Below, in pieces: positions 9,569-21,598 of a stretch of DNA of 64,000 nt. A program made the position numbers and the translations under genes. Every line of letters starts with the position of its first letter. The stretch's first letter is position 1. The notes below the pieces were generated by a model. That model worked only from the letters and a program-made list of their open reading frames with translations, searched no databases and had not been told where the DNA came from. Source of the stretch: Corylus avellana (lineage: Eukaryota > Streptophyta > Magnoliopsida > Fagales > Betulaceae); the NCBI RefSeq assembly GCF_901000735.1, contig NC_081551.1, positions 3,967,605-4,031,604 on the forward strand, read 5' to 3'.

Positions 9569-10720
9569 CAGAGGCGGAACTGCATGGCCCCAAGGGGCAT
9601 GTAGTTCCCAAAATTTTTTTAAAATTAAAATTTTACTCTTAAATTTTTTAATTTTGTACTCCTAAATTTTATTTACTCATAAAATTTTGGGAAAACTTCA
9701 TTTACCCTCCACAAACTTTCGCGTTTTTTGCAGACACCTCCTAATTGTTCAAAAACTCTCACTTTGATGTATCCAACTTTCGTTTCCTTCCACTTTGCTC
9801 ATTCCGTTAGAATTTTCTGTAAAATCCTAACGAAGGGGTGTGAAATTTCAATCTTGCCCTTATTTTTTTTAATATAATAATTATAATATTTGGAGAAACT
9901 TTGCTTACCCCTCTTGAACTTACACACCTTTTACAAACACCCTCCAATCGAACTTTTGTTTCGTTTCAGTTACCACATTCCGTTAGGATTTTCTGTTAAA
10001 TCATAACGGAGGGGTGTGAAATTCCTAAAATGCCCTTATTTTTATTAAAAAACACTCTTGACTCGTGGGTTCATCGGTGTTCTATCCGCTCCTTACACTT
10101 TCACGAATTAAAGCAGCACTGCATTCTAACAGTTTGAAAGACCTGACCCACGAAAGGTTACAACTTGTGACCCGCCACAAGTGTGGGTCACTTTCTTTTA
10201 TTTTTTTAATATAATAATTATAATAATAATTTTTTATTTATACATAAAGGTAAATTTGAAATTTTTAAAAATCTTAGGGGTATAAAGGTCTTTTACTTAT
10301 TCTACCGTTTGATTTAACTCAAATATCTAATGGTATGGGGTATTTAGAACGAAATGAAAGTTCGATATATTAAAGTGAGAGACTTTGAAGATGTGGAGTG
10401 TTTGCAAAAGACGCATATGTTCAAGGAAGATAAGTGAAGTTTTTCCTAATTTTTTATTTATAAATAAGGGTAAATTTGAAATTTTTAAGAATTTTGGGGT
10501 TATAAAGGTCTTTTATTCATTTGACCATTTGATTTAACTGCAAAATCCTAATAGAAGGGAGAAAGTGAAAGGAAATTGAAAGTTGATATATCAAAGTGAG
10601 AGTTTTTAAACAATGGAAGATATTTGCAATAAGCTCGAAAGTGTAGAAGGGGTAAGTGAAGTTTCTTCTAAAATTTTTAATTTTATCTCACCAAAATTTA
10701 AATGCTATTCCGCCCCCTCG
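9569..10720. mobile_element. hAT MITE (CAGAGGCGGAACT ends) with nested insertion
   Basis: The left end CAGAGGCGGAACTGC and right end ATTCCGCCCCCTCG are inverted and resemble hAT ends. The flanks TTGCAAAG and TTGCAATT share six of eight bases. The orthologous copy in duplication 2 is only 166 bp (38987-39152) and has no insertion. Confidence 0.65.
9689..10669. mobile_element. Copy-1-specific DNA transposon composite with AAAATTTT duplication
   Basis: Absent from the matching place in copy 2 (39000-39130), so it inserted after the duplication. The ends are GGGAAAACTTCATTTACCC and the inverted form GGGGTAAGTGAAGTTTCTTCT. Identical 8-mers AAAATTTT flank it at 9681-9688 and 10670-10677. A second related element seems nested inside (about 9891-10446), with GAAACTTTGCTTACCCC at one end and GATAAGTGAAGTTTTTCC at the other. 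No coding sequence is seen. Confidence 0.75.
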
Positions 10721-10739
10721 TTGCAATTGCAAAACAAAT

Positions 10740-11120
10740 TAGAAATAAGAGAAATTGGGGGAGGGTTTTGAACTTTTGTTTGGATAGTTTGATGAAGACA
10801 CGGTTTCAGATTTTCATGTGGCAATTTTTGTTGGAGGGTGAATTTTGAGGAAACACGGTTTCTAGTTTCTAGTTTCTTCTAGTTTCTACCAAGTCAGCGA
10901 TGTCATCCCTAGCGTGAAAAAATGAGGGTCCACCTTCTGGAGACTTTTCTTGCGCAAATAAAATAAGAGAAATTGGGGGAGGGTTTTGAAATTTTTTTTT
11001 TTTTGGAGGGGATGGTTTGCGAAGACACGGTTTGTGGCAATTTTTTTTGGAGGGGAATATTTTGAGGAAACACGGTTTCTAGTTTCTGCCACGTCAGCGA
11101 TGTCATCCTGGCGTGAAAAA
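10740..11120. repeat. Degenerate GACACGGTTTC repeat array, part 2
   Basis: Continuation of the array at 9335-9560, with three or four units and a recurring block CAGCGATGTCATCC...GCGTGAAAAAAT. It lies about 0.9-1.2 kb upstream of CAMTA copy 1. Confidence 0.6.
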
Positions 11121-11979
11121 ATCGGTGTCCACCTCCTTGGCGCAAATGTTAGGGATTCAAATCCTACTCCTCTGGGACCTTTCATTTAAAACCAACGGTT
11201 CAGATCATGCTACAGTATTTATTTATTATTATTTTTATAAAAAAATTCATATTTAACCCTTAATTCTTGAAAGAGAGGTTAATAACAATTAAAAGAAAAT
11301 AGAGAAATAATAAAAAGAATAAAGTTCACTACTTTTAAATTACAACTTAATTGACAATGTCGTTCATCAACTTTTAATTGTAACTCCCAAGACCAGTAAA
11401 AAGAAAAAAAAAAATTATCCTAAATATTTGTTAATAAGATAAAAAATTATCCTAAATATTTTTTTTTTTTTACAATTTGATAATAATTTGAGAAGAGTAT
11501 ATGAATTAAAAATTACTTAATTAAAAGAAAAATTACTGAATTAAAAAAAAAAAAAATGTAGGAATAAAATAGAATAAATAGCAGTAAGAAAAGTCGTTAA
11601 AGTTGAAACTTTTACTTTGTTCATGCTCCTGCCATTGACGGCTTCTACGTCAAAACGAACTGGAAAGTCTTTAACATTCCTTCTTTCTACTATCTTTCAT
11701 GAACTTCAGTAATGACAAGAACTTGTTTGTGAATCGTCGGTGTCTCAATTCCACTTCCCACCTCTGTTTCCTCTGTAGGTTGCTCATCGTAGCCTCTAAA
11801 ATCTCTCACTTTTTTTTTGGTGGCAATCTACCCTCATTCTTGATCACAAATCCTCTATTATCATAGATACTTTTCTAGGCCACCACTTTTCATATCAAAG
11901 AACCATCTGTCAATTGTACTAGTATTTATGGTGAATGGGTTCGAGTACTGAGTTGGAGTGAGTAACCCAGAACGAGTTC
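11121..11979 (+). promoter_or_regulatory. 5' flank of CAMTA copy 1
   Basis: AT-rich upstream region. From about 11560 to the ATG it closely matches the flank of CAMTA copy 2 (39770-40213), including TTACGTC/CTACGTCAAAACGAACTGG. Copy 2 carries an extra tandem unit of CATGCTCCTGCCATCGACGG here. No TATA box could be fixed. The transcription start and any 5' UTR are inferred only. Confidence 0.4.
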
Positions 11980-14900
11980 ATGGCGGAGAGCAGGCGCTAT
12001 GGCCTTGGTGACCAACCAGGTGAGGATTTTGTTGATTCTCGTATTTTGCTTCAAGTGGAATCGTGGGTGTTTTAGGTGTTTCCTTTTTCTTTTCTTTTTT
12101 CTTCCTTTTTCTACCTTTTAGATTATATATTATGTATATTTTTTCATGAGGTTTTGATGCTTTTATGATATTCAGTAGGAAATGTTTGTAATATTTTGTG
12201 TTTGGGGGAGCTTTGCATTTGGTATTTATTTTGATGAATACTATAGCTCTTGGTGAATTTCTACTGTTAACTATTTATAGGATCCTTATGTGCTGGGTTG
12301 CGAATGAGTAGAAATTTTCAAGTGTTAAATTTGGAGGAGAAGATGGAACATTTATCTACTCAAATTATTTTTTTAATGGAATACGTGCATATAATGCATT
12401 GGTGCATGCCCATAACCGAGCTTAATTAGATTCAAAACCCATTTTCAGTCACTTTGCTCTCTTAAAATGCCTGCTTTTTGGATGGACAAGCATACACTCA
12501 ACATATGACATTTGGTGTGAACGAATTTGCATAAATTTGACGCTTTAAGTAGTATTTTGTGTAAAATTATTGTATACTTGTTAGTTTGATGTCAGCCGTA
12601 CATGTGATGGCTTCCAAGGATCAAATTAATCGTACAGATCTTCTGTTAATGTGATTTGGTGGAATGCAGATATGGAGCAAGTACACATAGAAGCACAACA
12701 TCGATGGCTACGCCCAGCTGAAATATGTGAAATTCTTCGAAATTATAAGAAGTTTCATATTGCCCCAAAACCTGCAAATGTGCCAGAAAGTACGACTCCT
12801 TCCTGCATTGCTTTTGTTTGATATCATGCACAATAATGGTTACAAGTTACTTCTACCAGATAATAGCAGCTATCTCAATGATATTATCGACTCAGTTTTC
12901 TTTTTACATAAGCTAATTATTTAACCTCCCTGTTGTATTTAAAAAAAAAAAAAAACTGAGATCAAGTTTCTTTTGCAATTGGTTTAATTGATGATAAGTC
13001 ATCAACACTTGTGAGGCTAATCAGTTGTTTGGTATCATATCCGAGATATCATGTATATTGTATAGTATACCTTTTATTACCAAATTGTACTAGCTAGTTA
13101 TCTGAACCAATCTGTTTCAGAATTCTTATATATGGAGCCTATTTTCTCATTCTTCTGCTACTTACTGATATGATCGTAATTATTTGATATTGTCTGGTGT
13201 CATGTTAGAGTCCAATAAGAAGTATATCTCCGTAGATTTTATAGTCCCAATAAATAGTTATATTCATTCCTTATTAGAGTCATTAGAGTCGTCCAATTAG
13301 GTCTATTATGTAATCAATGGTATAGTGTTTCTCTATTTAAAGGAGAATTATCAATAACAAAGGATGAGTTGATTATTATTTTATAATACAGTTTATTGTA
13401 TTTTGGAGGTCAAGGCTCCCTCAAAGTAGCCATTGGAGATAACGGCTCTCTCGAAGTAGCCGATTTATCCTTTCCTATATATGTTTTATTATTAGTTGGT
13501 TCGCATCACTTACTATATCCAATTTTCTCTCATTGCCTATAACAGTTAAAATTGAGAAATTCTATTCACGTACACATTATTTACCCACCTATTATTATAT
13601 GTATTACCCTTTTTTTATGAATAATTATTCAATGTATAACATGTAGTCTTCCAAATTCCCAATATGATGAATGCTGGTTTCTCTGACCCAGGCCTGGAGT
13701 ATGTTACCATGAGTTTTAACTCCTAAGCTAGGTGGCACCTATCACTGAAAAGCAGAAAATTATTTTTAAAATTATTTCTGATGCATATGGTATCGATTTC
13801 TGTGTTCTCATTCAATCCTCTGGACTTTGTTTCTCCCTTCGCCTGTTCAGCTTTCAAAGGATTGCAGTAAAAGAAATCAAACAAGCTAAAGGAATGAAGA
13901 AAAGGATCTTGCATTCGATGGTTTGTACTGTGATACAGCAGACTATATGTTCAGTCTGTAAATGAGAACTAAAGATGGAATATAAGAAAGTATACAGTAA
14001 GGCAATCCCTGATTTGTGAGATTGTCAATCACCATTAATCCTTACACAGTAATCAAGTGTGTCCTTGTAAACCATAGACTCCATTACTGTCTTGACAGGC
14101 TGATATTCTTCTTTCCTTCTTTGTGCCATTGACTGTTATACGGTCTTGGTTCCATGAATCCTTAGCTGCTATGATTTCCTTATCTTCATGATCAACAGCT
14201 ACACTTTCCTTTTCTCCACGATCAGCTGTACATTCAGGCTTTGCGGAGATTGCTGCATGATAAATGTTTTCCTTATCTTCATGACCAGCAGCTATACCAT
14301 GTGTTCTAACATGCAGTACATTATTGATTTGTTTCACCTTTAAGTTCTTATGGCTTATTTAGAATGCTCTATTGTTGAATTTAGAAACATTTCTCTTCCT
14401 TACTAAGCCATATAATTTATTCTCCTCTTTTTTCTTCTTTTCTCTGGATGAACTTAGTAGTTTTCTCTGGTTTAGAGAGCAAGAAGAGCATGTACTTTAT
14501 GTTAGCTCATAAATAACAAAATTTCTTGCAGTTGTAGGTATATTTTAAACCATCATCTACTCTGAAAATGAGGCACTTCTTGAACAATTTTTTTTCCTTA
14601 ATTTTTCAAAATTAAGTATATACTTCTAAACATATCTTCACCAGACATGTATTTCCAATTTCAGGTGGTTCACTTTTTCTTTTTGATCGGAAGGTGCTGA
14701 GATACTTCAGAAAAGATGGCCATAACTGGAGGAAGAGAAATGGAAAGATGGAGAAGGAAGCTCATTTGATGCTCAAGGTAAGCATCAGGCATGATGCTTG
14801 ATTAAAGACATTTAAATCATGCTGATGTGTGCTGTTCACTGAATAATATGGTTTTTTGTTTCATTCTCATTTAGGGAGAGACATATGTTAAAAGATTCTT

Positions 14901-17900
14901 TCTGCTTTCATATTAACTGTGTAGAGACTTGCTTTCAGGTTGGAGGAAGTTATGTGGACTGCTACTATGCCTATGGTGAAAAAAATGAAAATTTTCAAAG
15001 ACGCAGTTATTGGATGCGTCAAGAGTGAGTGTGTAAATAGTTATTTGCATGGTGTTTACTGAAGATTTTGTTTGAATAATTTGCGTTATATGTTCTCTAT
15101 GCGTATATCTGTTAGGGAGAGAAGTACATCGGGAGTCCAATAAGAGTAAGTTAATATACATATTATAAAACTACTTCTAATCCAAAAGCCTAAGCTAATG
15201 GGCTTAGGTTCACTTAAGTATATTAACTACTATTTTTCTTTATATTTTCTTAATGTAGGACACAAACCTCACAAGTACACTCACAACAAATCTCCCCCTC
15301 ACTTGTGAGTCTCTTCCACGTTGACCATACACTCTCTCAAGTGTGAGTCCTTTACACAAGAGTGTCACACGTACTCCAAGTGCCACCGCACTCTTTTTAT
15401 CAAAGTCAAACCAAACGAATCAAACCTAGACACTCGTATCAGAAGCAGAAGCTAACCATAGCTTTTATACCAATTGTTAGGGAGAGAAGCACTGCGGGAG
15501 TCCAACTTATATAAGTAAATATACATATTAGGACACTACTTCTTGCCCAAAAGCCTAAGCTAATGGGTTTGGGTCCACTTAAGTATATTAACTACTCTTT
15601 CTCTTTATACAATTTTCAATGTATATACAAACCTCACAAATGCACTCACAACAATATCCTTGTTCATCATGAAAAACTAGATGTTTGTAAATATTAATCT
15701 TCTATGTTATGTTATTTGAAGGGTAATTAAAGTTTTTTTTTTTTTTTTTTAAGTAATTCAATCTCATTAGAAAGCGCAAAGGGGGACAACCCTCAATTGA
15801 TCTTAGAATATCAGGCTTGTTTTAATCTTTGGGATATGTTTAAAGTCTACTATTAAGCATGGAGACTAACATTTTATTTTAGAAAAAGTTGGAACATTTG
15901 TTGCATCTGATTTTGAGATTTTTTTTTTTTTTTGGACTTCCAATGAGTTGATTCTTTTTCTTGTTATCTTTCTGGCCTTGCAACGAATTGATTGTTCAAT
16001 GAACAAAAATGTAAGGTCCCCTGCTGTGCCTCTCCCTCACACCACACACGTACACATAAAGAACAAGCAGATGCACTATACCTATGGAAATTTTTTTTTT
16101 TCTTTCCTATTTTCATGTTTGATGTGATTTGAGATGGAAAAAGGGAGAAAAATGAGAAAGTAGAAATCAATTATTAATTTATAATAGAGAAATGATCAAA
16201 ATCATTCTCCATGCCATCTTTTATCATCAAATAGGCCTTGTCAATATATAGACATTGCAACAAGGTGGATTCTTTCCAGTAAACTAGCCTCCAAATCACT
16301 CTTAACATGTATAAACACTAATAAAGTAAGGCTGAGAATCAAGGAAATTTGTGTAAATTCCTTAAATAATTGAAGTTATCCAAATACTACCAAAGTCAAC
16401 CATAAATTTCTGATAGACACCCTAGGACCTTTACTCCCCTTAAACATCTTCTAGTTCACCGGAAGTCATGCTTCAAGTAGCAAGTTGGATTCTTCTTCAC
16501 ATTCAAGCGGAAATCAAAAACTCTGTAAGCCGAAACAGGAGAAATGCAAAAACAGCAAGGTCTCCATGCTAGAAACCCTCTTTGCTCTCAATAAAAAAAT
16601 AAAAAAGGGACAGCTCTGTTCCCAACACTTGAAAAAAGAAAAAGAATTAAACTCGAGAAATCTTACAATATATATTGAGCTTAAACAAGAAAAGGACGAA
16701 GACCGTTGGTGATTTTTATTTTTGTTTTCTGTTATTCCTTTTGGCTTTCCCCTCATTTATTGCTACCTCCAGAGAAGATACTCTACCATGCCTCTCCATG
16801 TTACTATTTCTTTTTAGTTTGCTCTAGATATTAGTGCTCCTTCAACTTAAGGGTATGTGATGATAGCAATATCTTCAGCTCTAGTTATCAACCTTGTGCA
16901 GTTGTTATTCTTATTCGTTCAAAACGCAATAAGACTTGCTGAAATAATTTTCAATTTTGTTTCTTACAGTTTCTATTCTTGTGGTTTGGGGTCTTTCTTT
17001 TGTTGCTTACCTAATTCTTTTGTTGCTTACCTAATTCACCACTACTGTAGGGATCTCTCACACATAGTTCTTGTCCACTATCGGGAAGTAAAGGTAACAC
17101 TTTATCCCTTTAAACTCTAATGTTGTTTGCACAATTTGTCATAGATGGATAAACCGTAAGAATAGTGGTTTCTTGTTGGCATTATTAACTTAATTATTTT
17201 CATAGTATTTAAAAGATTGTTCTAATAGAAATATATTATATTTTCCATTACATAGCTGCTTTGATTTGTGGTTGTCATTGGTATATTTGTGTTTATGGTC
17301 GTATTCGAACTTTCACTACTAGTGACCCTTGTAAAGCCCTAGCTTTTCAATGATATGAGGTTCTTAGGTAATACAAAGTAATTTTTGAAATATTGGACTT
17401 TGGTCTTTGTCGTGGTAAAAACCAAGGACGTGAATTTAAGATTTGCACTTGTAGAAGTACTTCTCACAACCAAGTTACAATAGATGGAGTTAGTACTGGA
17501 CTTGGTGCTTAAGTCATGCATTCCATTCTTAGATTCATGATTTTAATGTTGTGATATCGGATGCTGATGTATTTTTTGTCATATTTGGTATTATTGGTGT
17601 TTTATGCTCGTTTTTCTGTAGTTCAGCTCTGATGCTCCTTATAAATTTTTCCATTCTGAAGCTGATTTTAGTCCCTTGATTATTTCTATGTTGTATTAGA
17701 TTTTTATCTGTCTATAAGTCTCTGTACTTTTGGTTTTGATTTTTTTCTATATTTTCCAACTTGATCAGGGCAATAGGACAAATTTGAACCGCATTAGAGA
17801 GACAGAAGAAGCTATTCTAAATTCCCAAGAAACTGAAGATTTATTACCGAATTTTGAGATTGATAGCTCTGCGTCTTGTAGTATTCATCCAAATACTTCC

Positions 17901-20900
17901 CAAGTGCCTTCACAAACTACGGATACAACAAGCCTTAACAGTGCTCAGGCATCAGAATATAAAGACGCTGAATCAGGTAGATTGTTATACATGCCTGATT
18001 GATTATAAACTCTTGATGTTACTTCATAGAGACAATTTTATATGGATTTGAGGATGGTGTATGTCTTGAGTGTTCATTGTCAGTCCATTCTAAATTTTCT
18101 TTAATTATATTCGTGCAACTTAACATGATATATGCAGCATATAATCAGCAAGCAAGATTTGGATTCCACTCTTTCCTGGACTTACAACAGTCCATGGTGG
18201 AGCAGACTAATACTGGACTCACTGATCCACAATTTCCTGCATCAGTTTCAAGTAAGTTGTTTACTTTGTTCTATTCTATCTATTTTAATCATCGATCATA
18301 TCAGTGAATTTTGATATTACTAATTGCTATCTGACATGGCATACCAACTTCATTGTAATACTCTAAAACTTTTAACAGATGATTATCAAGGAAAATCTTC
18401 AGCCATTTCTGGGGTAGATTTTGTTTCACTCACTCAAGCAGATAAAGCAAAAGAGAGTAATAATGCTGGATTAAAAGACCTCGATTTTGCGTCTTGGGAG
18501 GATGTCTTCGAAAATGGTACTTCTGGCAGTGAAACTGTGCCTCTTCAGCCACCATTTCTGGAAAGGCGCCCACAGGCCCAAGAAGAGTGGAAGGTACAAA
18601 GTTATTTACAATTTATAGAATATATCATTGGCATCAAATATGTATATTTTGGTAAAAAACTTTTGGAATCATAAACATTTCATGGTGATTGTTTTTGAGG
18701 GTTACAGTAAATTTGGAAAATTGTTGCTTTTATGTTACAAGCTGAACTACTGAGCTTCAAATAGAGATATATAAGGATGGCATTTTGTGTTACTGCTCAA
18801 AATAAATTTACAACTTCTAAATTCTTGTTTCCAAGGTACTATAGTTACTTCCAATTGACAACAACAAATATGCTGTGGATGCAAGTAATTCTGATTTGTT
18901 TATTCATAAATATTGTATGGAAGGAATGAGCTAGCTCAAGAGAAAATTTCCCATCTTCTGGTTGTAAATTGTGGTGATGAGGACCTCACCTAGCCACACC
19001 CTCTCCCCTCCCAAAAAAACAAAATGATGCCACCTTGCGATCGAGACATAAAGTTGCATTATCATAGTGTAGCTGCTATTAGTTAATAATGATGTTGTGG
19101 TTGCAGATGTGAAAGTTCTCACATGTAACTTGATTTCCTGAAATTGTTGTTGTATGTGCGGTAGTTGCATTTTAACTAACAGAGTACATAATTCTTTATA
19201 AGCTGGTTTAAGAGTTGTAGGGCCATTAGCTGCTGTTTTCATGTCGACTCCTATTAATTGTGTCCAGGATTTACTTTGTCTTACAAACAGACTTCTGAAG
19301 GCAAGAGGCCCTTGGATCAGGATGTGCATATGGAATCAGTGTATGGTGTCGTTTCTAGGCTTCATGAACAAGATGTTAATAAGGTCAATGTACTCAATTG
19401 TCTGGAGCCGTGTTTAGTAGCTACTGATCAGCAAGAAAACTTTCCTATGCAAGATAACCTTCAAGGACAGCTTCCAAATGCAGAACACGGTTTTTATCTG
19501 GATTCAGGTCAAGAGAGCAAGGTGACTTTAGAGGGAAAAACCAACAACTCTTTTACAAAAATACCTGTGTTAGATGGCTCTCTAGCAGAAGAAGGCACTT
19601 TCAACAGATGGATGAGTAAGGAACTTGGAGACGTAAATGAGTCACATATGCAGTCCAGTTCTGGGGCCTATTGGGATAGTGTTGAAGGTGAAAGTAGGGT
19701 CGATGAATCCAGTATTTCTCCTCAGGTGCACTTGGATAATTATACTCTTGGTCCCTCTCTATCCCAGGACCAGCTTTTCAGCATTATTGATTTCTCACCA
19801 AATTGGGCATATGAAGGCTCTGAAATTAAGGTACCTTGGATTTGATCTTCCTTCTGGGCTGCAGTTATATCAACTAAGCTTTCAAATGTGTCATCTGTCT
19901 GCTAAACGTTAATATACAAACCCAGTCTTATTTATCAATTCTGGTCTAGTGATATTTAATTTTTTCTCTTTTATCCCACAACTTATACAGGTCCTGATTA
20001 AGGGAAGGTTCTTGAAGAATCAACAAGAAGCAGAAAATTGTGAGTGGTCATGCATGTTTGGGGAAGTGGAAGTTCCTGCTGAGGTTATCACTGATGGTGT
20101 TTTACGATGTTGTACTCCCATTCATAAGGCTGCAACGGTTCCTTTTTATGTGACACGTTCCAATAGGTTAGCATGTAGTGAAGTGCGAGAATTTGAATAC
20201 CGATTCAAAACTGTTAAAGATGTGGATATTATAGATAATTATAGTGACGGTGGAAATGAAATTCTTCAGAAGCGATTTGGAAAACTATTGTGTCTGAGCT
20301 CTGCCTGCCCTCCTAATTCTGATTACATCAGTCTGAGTGAGGAATCCCAATTAATTAATTGGAATAAAATCAGTTCATTGCTAAAAGAGGACGGTGATGA
20401 ATGGCATCAAATGTTAGAGCTTGCTTCTGAGAAGGATTATTCTCCTGAAAGAGTACAGGAGAAGCTGCTTGAAAAGCTACCAAAGGAGAAGTTGCATAAA
20501 TGGCTCCAGCAGAAAGTAGCAGAAGGTGGAAAAGGCCCCTCTGTATTGGATAAGGATGGGCAAGGTGTGCTACATTTTGCAGCTGCTCTTGGCTATGATT
20601 GGGCCCTACAAGCCACAATACTTGCAGGTGTAAGTGTCAATTTCCGTGATAAGAATGGATGTACTGCACTTCATTGGGCGGCATTTTTTGGCAGGTGAGC
20701 ACTTAAAAGTTTCTTGCTTGTTTCTTTGTGGTAAGCTTTGCCTTTGTGTACTTCCGTCTATTCTTTCTGCCTCCACCTTCCGCTGTAGGACATGACATTC
20801 TAGGCTGAATCTCATATGAGAGATATGTGGAAACTATCTCGTATCATACGTGATTATATAACGAGAAAACTACCTATGCTATGAAATCTTTCTCTGTACA

Positions 20901-21328
20901 TAGAGAGGGAAATTAAATTTGATAGACATCTGATTTAAGTTAAAGTATACCTTACGAGGCAGTGATAAACCTGAACGGCAAGTGATAGTCCTTTAGAATT
21001 TTTCATCAAATGTTAACACTCATTATGAACTTTTTCTTTTTTTCTTATGAACTTTTTTTTTTTTCTTCTCCTTTCAAGTTAACTTCTTCTTTGAACTTGC
21101 TTTACCAGAGAGCGCACGGTTGCTTCCCTTATCTCTCTCGGTGCAGCTCCTGGTGTAATAACTGATCCATGTGCCAAGTATCGTTCAGGCAGAACACCTG
21201 CTGACCTAGCTTCTGCTAATGGACATAAAGGAATCGCTGGTTATCTTGCAGAATCTGCTCTGAGTGCCCACCTTTCATCTCTTAAGTTGGACACCAAGGA
21301 TGGTGATGCTGCAGATATCATGATCTGA
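11980..21328 (+). CDS. CAMTA copy 1, truncated before the calmodulin-binding region
   Basis: Exons by homology and GT/AG sites: 11980-12019, 12670-12789, 14665-14777, 14939-15024, 17051-17093, 17769-17976, 18138-18251, 18379-18593, 19291-19830, 19991-20694, 21109-21328. The sum is 2403 nt, an uninterrupted 800-residue frame. The product resembles CAMTA2/3-type transcription factors: CG-1 DNA-binding domain about residues 12-137 (HRWLRPAEICEILRNYKKF, FDRKVLRYFRKDGHNWR, SHIVLVHYREVKGNR), a variable middle, TIG domain about 480-570 (FSIIDFSPNWAYEGSEIKV), and ankyrin repeats about 660-760 (GQGVLHFAAALGYDWAL, GCTALHWAAFFGR). It ends ...GDAADIMI-stop, so the IQ motifs and calmodulin-binding helix of copy 3 are missing. 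Exon 3 has KRNGKMEK where copy 3 has a KKEDGKTVK-like sequence, and exon 4 lacks one codon. Alternative: a decaying copy not yet broken in frame. Confidence 0.8.
13203..13544 (+). mobile_element. Solo LTR in CAMTA copy 1 intron 2
   Basis: 342 bp starting TGTTAGAGTCC and ending GCCTATAACA (short inverted TGTTA/TAACA ends), with a promoter-like CTCTATTTAAAGG. An equally long copy lies at 41441-41782. It lies in a stretch (about 13150-14373) missing from intron 2 of copy 3. The flanking 5-mers (TGTCA, GTTAA) do not match, so the boundaries or the event are uncertain. Confidence 0.5.
13545..14373. other. Intron 2 insertion shared by copies 1 and 2
   Basis: Together with the solo LTR this block is absent in copy 3, where GAAGCCTATTTT runs directly into TTGAATTTAGAAAC. 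A 94-codon minus-strand frame (14053-14337, about 42288-42572 in copy 2) has a repeated DHEDKE-like motif but no recognisable domain. I do not call it a gene. Confidence 0.45.
15110..15653 (-). mobile_element. TRIM retrotransposon in CAMTA copy 1 intron 4
   Basis: Two 179-bp LTRs, 15110-15288 and 15475-15653 (TGTTAGGGAGAGAAG...CTCACAACA), flank a 186-bp non-coding middle. On the minus strand TTGGTATAAAAGC lies beside the right LTR as a worn initiator-tRNA-Met primer site. The 5-bp ATATC flanks both sides (15105-15109 and 15654-15658). Copy 2 has it too (43376-43957) but copy 3 does not, so it predates the copy 1/copy 2 split. Confidence 0.85.
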
Positions 21329-21539
21329 TCCCCACACCAAGGATTATAAAGCAGATTTTGCTAAGATTCTCTGTACTGTTCCCTCCGAGGTGGCGGTGGG
21401 AGAGGCATAGATGACCCCCCAGGACGTATCTCATCTTTTCTTTTACTATCATGATCTGATCCCACAGCCCGTTGTTGTCTGGGCAATTTGTGTTGTGACC
21501 TGACCTGACTGTTATTTATTTTGTTTTAATGCAATATAT

Positions 21540-21540
<1 letters not shown>
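21329..21540 (+). other. CAMTA copy 1 junction and 3' UTR
   Basis: After the stop, the sequence jumps from exon-11 sequence to the 3' UTR equivalent of copy 3 (62065-62270): ...GATTATAAAGCAGATTTTGC, CTCTGTACTGTTCC, GGTGGCGGTGG, CAGCCCGTTGTTGTCTGGGC. Between the two lie short pieces resembling the 3' UTR (TCATGATCTGATCCCCAC, cf. 62162-62181) and exon 11 (ACACCAAGGAT, cf. about 55028-55038). About 7 kb of gene present in copy 3 is gone. Confidence 0.7.
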
Positions 21541-21577
<37 letters not shown>

Positions 21578-21598
21578 GTACATTACAAACCCGCAAAA

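Larger units (their letters stand above)
7645..21540 (+). repeat. Segmental duplication, copy 1
   Basis: From about 7645 the sequence matches 36928 onward: first the intergenic block, then the small membrane gene, then CAMTA exons and introns. Intron 1 stretches are visibly about 97% alike. The match to copy 2 runs to about 18107, where copy 2 ends. Copy 1 also matches CAMTA copy 3 from its intron 1 to the 3' UTR. Differences include a copy-1-only stretch at about 8297-8500, a copy-1-only MITE composite at 9689-10669 and a copy-2-only solo LTR at 37747-38044. The right edge is obscured by the LINE poly-A at 21541. Confidence 0.85.

Noticed and set aside
14053..14337. 94-codon minus-strand frame, also in copy 2
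   Set aside because: Kept only because of recent duplication. It is a repetitive charged sequence without promoter or domain, in an intronic insertion.
19258..19290. Earlier acceptor for CAMTA exon 9 (after TGTCCAG)
   Set aside because: It would put exon 8 and exon 9 out of frame. The acceptor after TTACAAACAG gives EEWK-TSE in phase in both copies.
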